From positions 124,001 to 188,000 of the forward strand of contig CAYSPG010000006.1 of the NCBI GenBank assembly GCA_964432885.1: a DNA stretch of 64,000 nucleotides, given 5' to 3'. Shown here piece after piece: positions 7,506-17,986 of this stretch. Position 1 is the first letter of the stretch. Each line of letters opens with the position of its first letter. The notes below the pieces were generated by a model. It was not told the DNA's origin. It made no database searches and saw only the letters and a program-made list of their open reading frames with translations. The position numbers and the translations under genes were made by a program. This DNA comes from CAYSPG01 sp964432885. GTDB lineage: Bacteria; Bacteroidota; Bacteroidia; AKYH767-A; OLB10.

Positions 7506-10500
7506 TTACCTTACCTCTACCTTTTGCCTTATGATGTTGTTTTCGGTTTTTACACTCAATACATAAAACCCTTTAGCAAGATGGCTCACGTTTACATCCC
7601 GAAGGTTATTCCTTTCTTCAATTTTAATGGGTTGATGCATCACCACCTTACCGGCAGCATCTGTTAACTGCAAAACACCAGATTGGTTTTTATCGCACAT
7701 AAATTCAACCGTAAAATTATTTTCAGCTGGATTAGGATACACACCTATCGTAAATCCACTTGCTACGTTTAAGTCGTCATCCTGCCGGCATGTATTGCCT
7801 TGTGTTGATGTGCGCGTTGCATTGCCACAGCCATTGCTTGCCGTAACATGTACCGGCCCGCTTCCCGTAAGCCAATCTAAAATAAGTATAGTTGAGTTGC
7901 CACCACCAAGTACATACTGAGCAACCGATGCATTTGGATACAACCAACTTAAGGTATACGAACCTGTAAGCGTTGATACATCGGCACTAAACTCGATACC
8001 CGAAGTGTTTGCACACCATGAAGATGGAATTGCCGATATTGCACCCGGTGCGTTGGGAGCTCCTTTTACTGTTTTGCATCTAGGTGCGCTTGTGCCACAT
8101 CCGTTGGTTGCAGTTACACATACTGTTCCTGTAGTAAATGTTCCAAAAGTCAGACTAACGGCATTTGTGCCTTGCCCACTGTTAACTGTTGTTCCGGATG
8201 GTGCTGTCCAGTTAAATATAACACCTCCCTGTGTGGGACACGTGTACACAACTGTTTGATTGCACAAGCCCGTTAATGGGCCCGACAAGCTGGATGGTAC
8301 AGGAGGAATTGCGCTGTTTATAGTTTTACATTTTTGCGTAAGCGCAACTCCACAAATACTAGTAGCGGTAACGCAAATATTACCTCCCGTAAATCCGGTA
8401 AGGAAGTTTACGTTTATTGAATTAGTGGCCGAACTTCCTGTTGCGTTTGCCGGCAAAGTCCAGCTATAAGATGCAATACCTGCATTTGCCGGTACACCAA
8501 ATGTTTGCGATGTGCCAGGACAAATTGTGTATGAAGACGATGTTGGTGTATACGCTGTTAACGGAGCATTACCTAGTGTTATACATTTTGTACCTGAGGT
8601 AAAGCATGGTGTTTGCGCTGCAACACAAAGCACTCCGCCTGTCCACAAAGGACCAAACGTAACAGTTGCTGTTGTACCAGTGCCACTAACAACTGCATCA
8701 CCTGTTATAGTCCACAGATATTGCGTGGCACCTGTAACAGCAGGACATGAAAATGTAAACGGCCCTGTATTGGCACAATAGGTAGTTAATCCGCTTTGCG
8801 GTGTTATGTTTGCTGGTACACCCACTGTTCCCCTTACCCATTGCGTTTTACGCACGGTAGTACCACAGGCATTGGCCGCCTGCACCCCAATGTAATATCC
8901 TGAACCGTTAGGGTTGCCAAAGACGATGCTGGCAGATGGGGCTGCAGATGTGTACGGATTAGCTCCACCATTAAATGTTGTTCCCGTAGGGCCATCCCAA
9001 ATGTATTGTGTTGCTCCAGTCACAGCCGATACATTTAAATTTGACACTGCCGTTCCATTACATGCATATACCGGCAAATTGTTTACCGGCACCACAACAT
9101 TTGCTGCCAAAGGACTGGTGCTTACCGAAATAGTTATTACAGCACACAATGTGTTTCCGCATGGGCCTTCGGCACGAACATAATATGTAGTAGTTGTTGT
9201 TGGAGATACTGTAATGCTTGTACCTGAACCTGCTGAAACCCCACCGCAACTACCGCTATACCATTGCCAGGTATCAAATGCACCAAGCACTCCTCCATCA
9301 GTAGAAAGCAGTGTGTTTCCTCCTATGCAGATGTTGTTTCCACTAGTTGAAAGAATTCCCGTAGCCGCTACCGAGGGGTTTTGTATCGTAACATTTTGTG
9401 TGCAAGTATTTATGTTTCCATTTATATCTTCAACTGTCCAGGTAACAGTGGTTGTTCCTATTGAAAATACAACAGGGGCATCGTTATACACGGTGTCAAC
9501 ATTACAATTGTCTGCTGTAACTGGCGAACCAAGTGCAGGAGATGTATTGCAGGTATTAATAACTGCAGGGCAAGTTATAGTCGGCAATTCATTATCTACC
9601 ACTGTTACATTAAATGAACACGTGCCTGTATTACCTTTCATGTCTTCTGCAGTATAGGTTACAGTAGTTGTGCCAATAGGAAATGCCGCGCCACTGTTAT
9701 GACTTGATTGCGGAACTCCGTTTAATGCGCAATTGTCACTTGCAGTAGGAGCTATCCATGATACATTGGCAAAACAATTTCCTGTAGAATTGTTAACGGT
9801 AATGTTTGCGGGGCAATTGCTGAAGGTTGGTGCCTCTCCATCTGAAACAGAAACGGTAAACGAACATGTTTGAATGTTGCCATGAATATCAGTAACTGTA
9901 TAAGTAACCGTGGTAACACCTTCTGAAAAAGTATCGCCACTGTTGTGTGAACTTACGGTTGATTGAACAGCGCAGTTGTCCGTTGCTGATGGTGCAGTCC
10001 ATGCAACAACAGCCGAACAATTCCCTGCATCATTGCTTACCAAAATATTTGCCGGACATCCTATGACAGGTTTGCTTGTGTCTGTAACCGTAACGTTAAA
10101 CCAGCATGAGTCAATGTTTCCATATACATCCGTTGCATAATATGTAACAGTAGTTGTTCCAACAGCAAACGTATTTCCACTTGTATGTGTTGAAGTTACT
10201 GGCTGAAGAGAGCAATTATCTGTTGCAGATGGTGCTACCCATGTTACAATGGCCGAACAATTTCCCACATCATTACTCTTGCTAATGTTAGCGGGACACG
10301 ATACAAAAACAGGTTTCTCGTTATCGGTAACAGTTACATTAAACGAGCAGGATTCTGAATTGCCATATACATCAGTTGCAGTATAAGTTACTGTTGTTGT
10401 ACCTACTGGAAATGTTGCCCCACTGGTATGTGATGATGTAAACGACAATACACTGCAGTTATCTGATGCCGTTGGTGCGGTCCAGGTAGCAATGGCTGTG

Positions 10501-13500
10501 CAGTTTCCTGCATCGGTGTTCAAACTAATGTTTGCAGGGCAGTTGTTGATTAACGGTTTGCTTGTATCAGCTACCGTAACCGTAAAGGTACACGTAACGG
10601 AATCGCAGTAATTTACGGCACTTACGGTAACGGTAGTGGTGCCCACAGGAAATGCGCTGCCCGATGGATGCGAGTAATAAATTACGGGCGCGGGCACACC
10701 GGTGGCTATTGCAGTCGGATAATTGATAACGGAAGTGCATAAACCTGCATCATTGCTTTGTGTTACGTTGCCAGGGCAGAAACTAATTACCGCTGGTTCG
10801 TAAACAGTTGCTGAGGTGGTAACAGGCGTAGCAGCGCAACTTAACACATCGGTAATGGTTAGGGTGTAGGTGCCTGAATGCAGTGCATCGGTAGGGTTGC
10901 TTATGGATAAAGGCACGGCTGTAGATGCAAAACCATTGGGGCCGCTCCACTGATAAGTGTGTGCGCCATAGGTGTTATCAGTAGTTATAAAATCTAAACT
11001 CTGCGGTGGCGAGCATATAATGCTGTTGCTTGTTACTGAAGCCCAGTTAGGATCGTATGTAAACTCATCAGCACCTATGGATGGTGTAATAGCATGGCGT
11101 GTTTGCCCGTCAATATCGGTAGTAATACCAGCCACATTGGTACCTTCGTTATCTAAATTGCAATTGGTGTTAACGGCCATGTGCAAATCTGATGAGGGGT
11201 TTACAAATCGCACATCGGTGTTTTTGCTGTTAGCATCGCCACTAAGGGCTTGCCACAATGCAAAAGTTTTATTGTTAGCAAGTGGCCATGCGCCAACGGT
11301 TGCGGGATTGGAGGAGTATATGTTGTTGTAGTTGCTACTATATGTCCAACCACTGCCGGTACCGGTGCCGTTTTCGTTTACCATAGCATAGTTAAGCGTG
11401 CCGCCTGTGCGGTTGTTATGCAAAATATTGTTACGCAGGTTGTAGTTGCCCAATGTAGTTTTCCAAAATGCTGCCGAGCGGGCAGCGCCTCCTGATGAAC
11501 CCCTAATTGTAATGGTGTTGAAGTTGGCAACGTAGGTACCTGAGCCTACTCCTAGCAAACCATACAAACGCACAGCATTGGTATTGGCACCGTTGTTTAT
11601 GCTAACCATGTTGTTGTTGGCAGTAAATGTTGTGTTACTTAATAACCTGATGCCTGCAATAAACGGTTGCGTAACAGTGCCTGCACTTGAATTGGTGAGG
11701 TTGTATATTTTATTTCCGCTGAGCGAAGCATTGCCGCCTTCCATAGCAATGCCCATTACACCCACATTAGTAACAGCGGTAGACGTGGCATTAAGCCCGT
11801 CAATAGTATTGTTATTTACCTGCCCGTTGCTCCCTACTGCATAGTAGGTTATACCCGTTAAGGGTAATGAATATCCACCGGGTATGCCATTGCCTTCGCC
11901 TAATATGCGTGTGGTAGCGGTACTTAGGTTTCTAATAACGTTGTTGTTTATGATGTGGCTTCCACTGCCTGCACTAAGATAGATACCTGCATTGGTTGAG
12001 TTGGTGCCAGTGTTAGTAAAGTTTACATTGGCAATGGTATCGTTATTACATTGTATTTGCTGCGAACCGCTTAGGCTAGCGAAAAAACAAAAGTTTTGAT
12101 TGGGTGTACCAAATACAATATCATTGGGTGTATTCCATTTGCCAATGCGGTTGCCGTTTAAGGTAGTGGCTATGTTGGTAACATTAAATCCATGAAAGTT
12201 TTGGGCCCCAGCACCCGTAAGTGGGCGGCTGATGCTTTCAATTACATTGCGGCTAAGTGTAAGTGTTCGAGCGGTTGTTGATGTAAAAAAATAAAATCCT
12301 GCAAAGCCCGTATTGCCTGCATCGGTTATATTTCTGATGGTGTTTCCATCTACAGTAAAAGTTCCTGTGCCATTTAAATTATCGTTTAATCTAAAAAGTT
12401 GATGCGTGCCGGTGTGTGCTGTATTTTGAAAACGAACATTGCTAACCATGTTGCTGTCCATTTGTGTATTTATGGTACCTGAACCGTCATTGGTATATCG
12501 TATAAAGATTAAATCAGTTGGTTCGGTAGCTAAAAAGTCAAGGCTATTGGCAACGGTGCTATCACCCAATAAATTGTTATTCATTTGGCAGGAGGAGTTT
12601 GCCAGTATCTCCATAATTTGCACAGTGCCAGTTGCATTTGGCCTGATGTTACGAATGGTATTTCCACTGAATCGGTTAATGCTTGTTCCCCTAACTCTTA
12701 CATTTATTAATGGAGCCCCGTTATAAACGGGAGCGCGGGCACCCTGTGCATAAGGTGCACTGCCTCCTATGTAATTATTCTCTACCATTACGCTTCCGGG
12801 GTCGTTCATTAATATGGTAATTGGATAATACATTCCTGGATTAGTGAACGTGGTATAAATATGGTTACGGCTAAATTCCCAGTTGCCATTGATGGCTGTT
12901 TGTGCAATTATAGGGCGTGCTATGTTTTCAAATTCGCAATCTAATATTTTAACATCGTTTACTTTGCAGGTGCTTAGGCCACTTTCGTAAACGTGATAGC
13001 CAAATGTGAAACCGTTTACACCAGTATATTGCTTAAACTTACAATACTGTATAGTAGTAAAATCACTGCCGGTAACTCCTGTCATGGTGGATGATGTTAC
13101 GCATGAGTTTAGTGCTTCAAGAGAGCATCCAATTATTGTGTTGTGCATGGCATCGTTATTAATGGTAATGGCTAAGGGTGTGCATGATGCTGTGCAGTTA
13201 TTATAAATTCGCAGGCCGCGTGTGCCAGGGGTGTTGTTTTTTGTTCCGTTAATGGTAACGTAGCTACAGTTATCCATATTAATAATGGCATTAATATAAT
13301 TGGGGCCATCCATATATCCGCCAATGGCATGTGTGCCGCTAAAATCTTCGCGAATGCGAAACTCGGCTTGTGTGGTAACGGTACCCTGATAGTAAATTCT
13401 AACCGGTAGTTCTTCTATGGAACCTAAATAATCGTTTTGCAATTCAAAAATAGAATTGCCTGCCACGCCCAAATCATTTAAATCGAGCAATGCTGCTTTC

Positions 13501-14927
13501 ATAGAAACATACGGTGTGGATGCATTAATATAGGCTGCGCCCGATGGTGGGGTGTAATTTGCCGCAGGCCCTATGCAATACTTACCGGCTGCCATAGGTA
13601 TTCCGGGCAGTGATGCTATACCCAAAAACAATCCATCGCCACTGCTTAAATCAGCCATATGTGCCGCATTAAAATTTCGGGTTGAATTTATAATATCTAA
13701 ACTAACCTTGCCCCCCAACCCGTTAAAAGAACCTGCTGAGTTGTTTAATGATGCTGCCACACGGCAACTAGATGTTAGCGTTGGTGCGCTTGATATTACT
13801 CTAAAACTTACATTGGTAGATGCGGTTAAATTATTTGCGCCTATTACTTTTAAGTTATAATACCTGTTTAGCATGGTGCCATTACAGGTGGCTGCATCAA
13901 CAGTACCTATAGGTTGGGCTTCAAAACTTTCTGCCTCAAGTATGGTGCTTAATGTGCCCCCTGTATTTATTGTTAAATCCTGACCTGTTGTGTTGCCTAA
14001 AGGAAAAAGGTAACCGGTAGTACTTGATATGGTTCTTCTTACACGGCCAATTACAAAGGAAGATGCCAGTGAGTTTACCACCTGAACAGTTATGTGCATG
14101 TAATTTCCGTTTGTGTTTACTTTACCTCCTGAGGTATATAAACTTTGAACTGTGAGGTTTCCGTTTTGCAATACAGTGTTACTTGTATTCATAAGCTGCA
14201 AATTGGCAATACTGGTTACTGATGATGGAATAAAACATCCGGCAGTAGTAGCTGCAGCAAAGGTGAGCGTAGCACTTGTGGCCAAAGTAAAATTATTAAC
14301 GGTGCCTGTAATAGGATTACTAAGTGTAATTCCCCCTGAACCGAAAAATATGCCTGACTGCATATATAGTGTACCATTAATGGTGGCACCAAATGCCGAC
14401 AGTGTATTTCCTCCGCTAAGGTTTACAGTTACATTACCTACAGCAACAAAAAAGCCCGATGTCTGCGGCCCTGCAGCATTAAACTCAATGGTGCTGGTAT
14501 TACTAACGTTTACATTAAATATGTTATTCTTAATAGAGCCGGATGTTCCCCAAAAACCATTTGCATTAGCTGTTTTAAAAAACGAACCCGCATTTAAATT
14601 TACAACGGTGCTGCCTACTCCATCAATTTGCTGAGCACCTGTAAAAACAATTGTACCATTAATGGTAAAAATTTTTGAGGCGCTCATTACCACACCCGCA
14701 TTCATGGTAATTGTATGTGCAGCCTGTATTGTAATACTGCCAGTGCCAGTGGGTGCTGCACCGGCAGGTCCCCAGCCGCTGTTGTAAACCTGCCAAATGG
14801 TGTTATCGGTAAAGTTTCCCGAATTAATGGTTTGGTAATCGCCATTTACCTGGGCTGCTGTTTGTAAGCTGCATAATGCACTTAGCAAAATGGTAATGAA
14901 TAGTGTTAGTGTTAGTAGTTTTTTCAT
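7506..14927 (-). CDS. Giant secreted multidomain protein: beta-helix, HYR repeats, Ig-like repeats, T9SS sorting tail
   Basis: A 2473-residue exported protein. A signal peptide ends near QTAAQ (residue 26). Residues about 30-500 are Thr/Asn/Gly-rich beta repeats. About 550-1250 is a right-handed parallel beta-helix-like region with many short N-N-x-I strands. About 1300-1375 is an Ig/PKD-like domain. Then come six HYR (hyalin) repeats of about 84 residues (CPANI...GTTTVTYTA; nucleotides about 9390-10800) and several Ig-like repeats with Cys pairs. The C-terminal 75 residues form a type A T9SS sorting domain (VYPNPAENNF, ending KVEVR). It is most likely a cell-surface adhesin or matrix protein; no catalytic site is visible. 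Confidence 0.88.
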   Translation of the reverse strand: MKKLLTLTLFITILLSALCSLQTAAQVNGDYQTINSGNFTDNTIWQVYNSGWGPAGAAPTGTGSITIQAAHTITMNAGVVMSASKIFTINGTIVFTGAQQIDGVGSTVVNLNAGSFFKTANANGFWGTSGSIKNNIFNVNVSNTSTIEFNAAGPQTSGFFVAVGNVTVNLSGGNTLSAFGATINGTLYMQSGIFFGSGGITLSNPITGTVNNFTLATSATLTFAAATTAGCFIPSSVTSIANLQLMNTSNTVLQNGNLTVQSLYTSGGKVNTNGNYMHITVQVVNSLASSFVIGRVRRTISSTTGYLFPLGNTTGQDLTINTGGTLSTILEAESFEAQPIGTVDAATCNGTMLNRYYNLKVIGANNLTASTNVSFRVISSAPTLTSSCRVAASLNNSAGSFNGLGGKVSLDIINSTRNFNAAHMADLSSGDGLFLGIASLPGIPMAAGKYCIGPAANYTPPSGAAYINASTPYVSMKAALLDLNDLGVAGNSIFELQNDYLGSIEELPVRIYYQGTVTTQAEFRIREDFSGTHAIGGYMDGPNYINAIINMDNCSYVTINGTKNNTPGTRGLRIYNNCTASCTPLAITINNDAMHNTIIGCSLEALNSCVTSSTMTGVTGSDFTTIQYCKFKQYTGVNGFTFGYHVYESGLSTCKVNDVKILDCEFENIARPIIAQTAINGNWEFSRNHIYTTFTNPGMYYPITILMNDPGSVMVENNYIGGSAPYAQGARAPVYNGAPLINVRVRGTSINRFSGNTIRNIRPNATGTVQIMEILANSSCQMNNNLLGDSTVANSLDFLATEPTDLIFIRYTNDGSGTINTQMDSNMVSNVRFQNTAHTGTHQLFRLNDNLNGTGTFTVDGNTIRNITDAGNTGFAGFYFFTSTTARTLTLSRNVIESISRPLTGAGAQNFHGFNVTNIATTLNGNRIGKWNTPNDIVFGTPNQNFCFFASLSGSQQIQCNNDTIANVNFTNTGTNSTNAGIYLSAGSGSHIINNNVIRNLSTATTRILGEGNGIPGGYSLPLTGITYYAVGSNGQVNNNTIDGLNATSTAVTNVGVMGIAMEGGNASLSGNKIYNLTNSSAGTVTQPFIAGIRLLSNTTFTANNNMVSINNGANTNAVRLYGLLGVGSGTYVANFNTITIRGSSGGAARSAAFWKTTLGNYNLRNNILHNNRTGGTLNYAMVNENGTGTGSGWTYSSNYNNIYSSNPATVGAWPLANNKTFALWQALSGDANSKNTDVRFVNPSSDLHMAVNTNCNLDNEGTNVAGITTDIDGQTRHAITPSIGADEFTYDPNWASVTSNSIICSPPQSLDFITTDNTYGAHTYQWSGPNGFASTAVPLSISNPTDALHSGTYTLTITDVLSCAATPVTTSATVYEPAVISFCPGNVTQSNDAGLCTSVINYPTAIATGVPAPVIYYSHPSGSAFPVGTTTVTVSAVNYCDSVTCTFTVTVADTSKPLINNCPANISLNTDAGNCTAIATWTAPTASDNCSVLSFTSSHTSGATFPVGTTTVTYTATDVYGNSESCSFNVTVTDNEKPVFVSCPANISKSNDVGNCSAIVTWVAPSATDNCSLQPVTSTHTSGNTFAVGTTTVTYYATDVYGNIDSCWFNVTVTDTSKPVIGCPANILVSNDAGNCSAVVAWTAPSATDNCAVQSTVSSHNSGDTFSEGVTTVTYTVTDIHGNIQTCSFTVSVSDGEAPTFSNCPANITVNNSTGNCFANVSWIAPTASDNCALNGVPQSSHNSGAAFPIGTTTVTYTAEDMKGNTGTCSFNVTVVDNELPTITCPAVINTCNTSPALGSPVTADNCNVDTVYNDAPVVFSIGTTTVTWTVEDINGNINTCTQNVTIQNPSVAATGILSTSGNNICIGGNTLLSTDGGVLGAFDTWQWYSGSCGGVSAGSGTSITVSPTTTTTYYVRAEGPCGNTLCAVITISVSTSPLAANVVVPVNNLPVYACNGTAVSNLNVSAVTGATQYIWDGPTGTTFNGGANPYTSAAPSASIVFGNPNGSGYYIGVQAANACGTTVRKTQWVRGTVGVPANITPQSGLTTYCANTGPFTFSCPAVTGATQYLWTITGDAVVSGTGTTATVTFGPLWTGGVLCVAAQTPCFTSGTKCITLGNAPLTAYTPTSSSYTICPGTSQTFGVPANAGIASYSWTLPANATGSSATNSINVNFLTGFTGGNICVTATSICGVALTQKCKTINSAIPPVPSSLSGPLTGLCNQTVVYTCPTQGGVIFNWTAPSGTTVNSGQGTNAVSLTFGTFTTGTVCVTATNGCGTSAPRCKTVKGAPNAPGAISAIPSSWCANTSGIEFSADVSTLTGSYTLSWLYPNASVAQYVLGGGNSTILILDWLTGSGPVHVTASNGCGNATRTSTQGNTCRQDDDLNVASGFTIGVYPNPAENNFTVEFMCDKNQSGVLQLTDAAGKVVMHQPIKIEERNNLRDVNVSHLAKGFYVLSVKTENNIIRQKVEVR

Positions 14928-15034
14928 TGTGATGTGATTTTAGAAGTCAATTATAATTCAGGACAAAGGTTGACTTTAGCTATAAAAGCATCAATACCGC
15001 AAATGCAGTATTTTAAATAAATGATAAACGGGAT

Positions 15035-16762
15035 TTACTTGGCTTTTATAACTTTAAATTGCATGGTTTGGCTTTCTGTTGTTATGGTAACAACATAGCT
15101 TCCTGCAGTTAAATTATGGCCAAAGCGAAATGGAAATGAAAAGGCGTTGTGCTCTGCTACAATTTGGCCACGGCTGTTTGCAACTACTAAGGAAAGAATG
15201 GTTTTGCAATCACCGGCTACATCAAGGGTAAAGAATTCTGACGATGGGTTGGGATAGAATTTTATTACCGGACTTGTGCTTCCAAAGTCAACGGCAACTG
15301 TGCGCGAGTATATATAATCGCCATTAAAGTCAACTTGTTTTATGCGGTAGTAGCAGGTGCCTTTGTGCTGCACGCTGTAATCGGTAAAGCGGTATTGATT
15401 TTGCTGGTTGGTGGTGCCGCTGCCCTTTACTTCGCCAATTTTTATATAGTTGTTTGTGTTTGCATCATGGCTCATGCTGCGTTCTACTTCAAAGTGGCTG
15501 CAGTTTTGTTCTGATGCGGTTGTCCAGGTTAGCAGTGCATCGCTGTTTTTACGTTCGGCATTAAAGCTGAGCCATACTACGGGCAATGGATTGTCGGATA
15601 CGTTAAATTGTTTTGGTTCGTAAAGTGACCATACACCTTTAATGTCTTTTGTGCGGATAAATAAAAAATGTGCGCCTAATGGTAATAAGGGTGTGGAAAT
15701 GGTGTTGGCAAATGTTACGGTATCGCTTAGCGGGCCAACAGGAAGTGGGGTAGCAAGACCAACTCCCGGGTCGGTATCAATAAAGTATTCGGCAGCAACA
15801 ATGCTGGTGCGTATGTGAAATTCGCGGGGTTCGTAAAGGCTCCATTTACCCTGCTCGTCTTTGGTGCGTAAAAAAAGGAGGTGGTTGCCACTTGGCAGTA
15901 TGGGGGTAATAATGGTGTTTAGATAAGTGGCAGGCTCTACCAGCGCGGCTGCGGGTAATGGTGTGGCCAGGCCCACTCCCGGGTCGGTATCAAAAAAATA
16001 TTCGGCTGCGGTTATTCGGCTGCGTATGTGAAATTCGCGGGGTTCGTATAGGCTCCATTTGCCTGCATTGTCTTTGGTGCGAATAAATAATACGTGGTTG
16101 CCTCCGGATAATCCGGTTGTATTTATTGTACTTGTATAGGAGGCGGGTTCTGTTAACGAGGCAATGGGCAGTGGGGTGGCAAGGCCTATGCCGGGGTCGG
16201 TGTCAAAAAAGTATTCGGCTTGTGTTATGTTGCTTCGTATGTGAAATTCGCGGGGTTCGTAAAGGCTCCATTTGCCTTGGTTGTCGCGGGTTCGTATAAA
16301 CAATATATGGGTTCCTCCTTGCAGGCCAGTAGTGGGCAGGGTGGCGGTGTGTGTGGCGGGTTCTGTTAACAAAGCAATGGGCAGTGCGGTGGCAAGGCCT
16401 ATGCCGGGGTCGGTGTCATAAAAATATTCGGCTTGGGTAATGTTGCTGCGGATGTGAAACTGCTGCGGTTCGTAAAGGCTCCATTTGCCGTTGGCTAATT
16501 TTGCGCGTATAAATAGTACGTGGGTTCCTCCGGGCAAACCGGTTGTGTTTATGGTTGTATTTAGTGTAATGGTATCGGCCGGTACGGGTACTATAAGTGG
16601 TGTGCCGTTGCCTACACCGGGGTCGGTGTCAAAAAAATATTCGAGGTGGGTTATGAATTGGGCATTGGTATTAAAGCTATAAAAACATAGCAGTGCTAAA
16701 ACGGCAAGGTGTATTTTTCGCGCCAAGCAACGTTTTGTTTTTATCCCGCCAGGGGTTTTCAT
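15035..16762 (-). CDS. Secreted protein of five 71-residue repeats with T9SS sorting domain
   Basis: A 575-residue exported protein. A long signal peptide (about 1-35, ending NTNAQ) is followed by five tandem 71-residue repeats (about 37-391). Each opens with EYFFDTDPG and contains GGTHVLFIRTKD and GKWSLYEPREFHIR. Next is a linker domain beginning LPVVWLSFNAER, then a T9SS type A domain (FYPNPSSEFF to the end). The acidic DTDPGxG loop at the start of each repeat could bind a metal ion, but this is inference. It is probably displayed on the surface. Repeat function is not known to me. Confidence 0.85.
   Translation of the reverse strand: MKTPGGIKTKRCLARKIHLAVLALLCFYSFNTNAQFITHLEYFFDTDPGVGNGTPLIVPVPADTITLNTTINTTGLPGGTHVLFIRAKLANGKWSLYEPQQFHIRSNITQAEYFYDTDPGIGLATALPIALLTEPATHTATLPTTGLQGGTHILFIRTRDNQGKWSLYEPREFHIRSNITQAEYFFDTDPGIGLATPLPIASLTEPASYTSTINTTGLSGGNHVLFIRTKDNAGKWSLYEPREFHIRSRITAAEYFFDTDPGVGLATPLPAAALVEPATYLNTIITPILPSGNHLLFLRTKDEQGKWSLYEPREFHIRTSIVAAEYFIDTDPGVGLATPLPVGPLSDTVTFANTISTPLLPLGAHFLFIRTKDIKGVWSLYEPKQFNVSDNPLPVVWLSFNAERKNSDALLTWTTASEQNCSHFEVERSMSHDANTNNYIKIGEVKGSGTTNQQNQYRFTDYSVQHKGTCYYRIKQVDFNGDYIYSRTVAVDFGSTSPVIKFYPNPSSEFFTLDVAGDCKTILSLVVANSRGQIVAEHNAFSFPFRFGHNLTAGSYVVTITTESQTMQFKVIKAK
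15590..16654 (-). repeat. Five 213-bp coding tandem repeats
   Basis: The DNA encoding the 71-residue repeats is in exact 213-bp register: the word GTATGTGAAATTCGCGGGG starts at 15811, 16024 and 16237, with a diverged copy at 16450. The inner copies are more alike than the outer ones. Such arrays can gain or lose units by recombination, so strain-to-strain length variation is likely. Confidence 0.85.
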
Positions 16763-16794
16763 TTTATTGGTTTGTTATATAACTATAACATTAG

Positions 16795-17853
16795 TTAGCG
16801 AACGCGCTTTGAGGTAACGGATATATCTAACGTGCCTCCGGGAAGTATGGTGGTGGCCGATGTTATTTGAAACGAAAATATTTCGGCCATTGCCGGTTCG
16901 CCTGTCATGTTAAACTTAAAGCCAAAGCCGCCAAATACGCCACGGTCGGTACCATCGGTGCCATTGAGCAAACCGGGCGAGCCGGCTGCAAGGCGGTAAT
17001 CATGTGTGTAGTCAAACGTAGCACCTGCAAGTGGAAATGTGGTAAATAACGGGTTTATGTTTACTAAGTTATTTACACCCGGTGCCGAAAATGTATTTAT
17101 GGCACACGAAAAGCTTATGTTGTTATTCATCACATTATTAGAAGGTCCACCCGCTGCGCCCTGGGGCGATTGGCGGTAAAATATGTTGTTGTTTATGGTG
17201 GCATTGTTAAGGTTAAAAAAGGCATTAACTGTTCCAAGAAAAAGATTGTTTTCTATAAAGAAGGTGAGAAATGTTGTGAGTCCGTTAGTTACTATTTCTC
17301 TGCTGAAAACGTTATTTCTTATAAAAACATTGCTTGCAGAAGCTCCTAAAAAGTTAATATTAGGACCCAATGCAGATAGCGAAGCCGGCATAAATACGCA
17401 ACCTTCTATAGTTACGCTTGCCTGTGAGCCTGAAAACTGTATGCCTATGGTGGGCGGGCTGTTTGAAAATTCCATGAACTTGCAGCGTTTAATACCTATG
17501 GTATTGTTTGAGCCGCTTAGTGTGGCGCCCTGCATGGTAAGGCCAATAAGCTGGACATTTTGTGAGTTTGTAACAATGGTAATGGAATTGAATATGGATG
17601 GCAGCGGTGCCTGTTTTGCAGGGTTGTGTCCTGCGCCTATTAGCGTAATTGATTTGGATATGTTAACAGCCCCGTAACTTAATGACGAGCCGTGTACATA
17701 AATAGTATCGCCAGGAATGGCAGCAGCGTGTGCAGCTAAAAAGGTGGTAAACTGCCCGGGGCTGTAGGGCATGTTGCACAGGGTGTGGATGGTGGCCTGA
17801 GTACTGCCTACGCTAAGCAATGCAACAAGCAGGGCGAAAACAGATTTTTTCAT
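16795..17853 (-). CDS. Secreted right-handed beta-helix protein
   Basis: From ATG at 17853 it is 352 residues with a clear signal peptide (MKKSVFALLVALLSVGSTQA). The segment GDTIYVHGSSLSYG followed by SKSITLIGAG is the usual start of a pectate-lyase-like parallel beta-helix. Short strands with N-N-x-I/F continue to about residue 270 (FIRNNVFSR, FFIENNLFLG, INNNIFYR). No catalytic residues or recognisable T9SS tail are visible; it ends in VTSKRVR. A TTG at 17883 would place ten residues before the signal peptide and is rejected. It lies 32 bases upstream of the 71-residue-repeat protein gene, probably the same operon. Confidence 0.75.
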   Translation of the reverse strand: MKKSVFALLVALLSVGSTQATIHTLCNMPYSPGQFTTFLAAHAAAIPGDTIYVHGSSLSYGAVNISKSITLIGAGHNPAKQAPLPSIFNSITIVTNSQNVQLIGLTMQGATLSGSNNTIGIKRCKFMEFSNSPPTIGIQFSGSQASVTIEGCVFMPASLSALGPNINFLGASASNVFIRNNVFSREIVTNGLTTFLTFFIENNLFLGTVNAFFNLNNATINNNIFYRQSPQGAAGGPSNNVMNNNISFSCAINTFSAPGVNNLVNINPLFTTFPLAGATFDYTHDYRLAAGSPGLLNGTDGTDRGVFGGFGFKFNMTGEPAMAEIFSFQITSATTILPGGTLDISVTSKRVR

Positions 17854-17897
17854 TAGGGATGTAGTATTTAATAACAATATCAATAAACACTAAGGCC

Positions 17898-17905
17898 CAA
17901 ATATA
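17898..17905 (-). promoter_or_regulatory. TATATTTG -7 box upstream of the beta-helix protein gene
   Basis: Exact TAnnTTTG match on the minus strand, 44 bases before the ATG at 17853. No clear -33 TTG partner. Confidence 0.35.
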
Positions 17906-17986
17906 GGCAAAAGTTAGGCTTTAGCCCCTGTTTTTTAAGCCGACACCCCGTATTTGTGGGCGAAGGTTTTAAACATCCCTGATTAA

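Noticed and set aside
9214..9657. 147-codon open frame opposite the HYR/Ig region
   Set aside because: It is a shadow of the repetitive, Thr/Val-rich giant gene; it has no start context and no family features.
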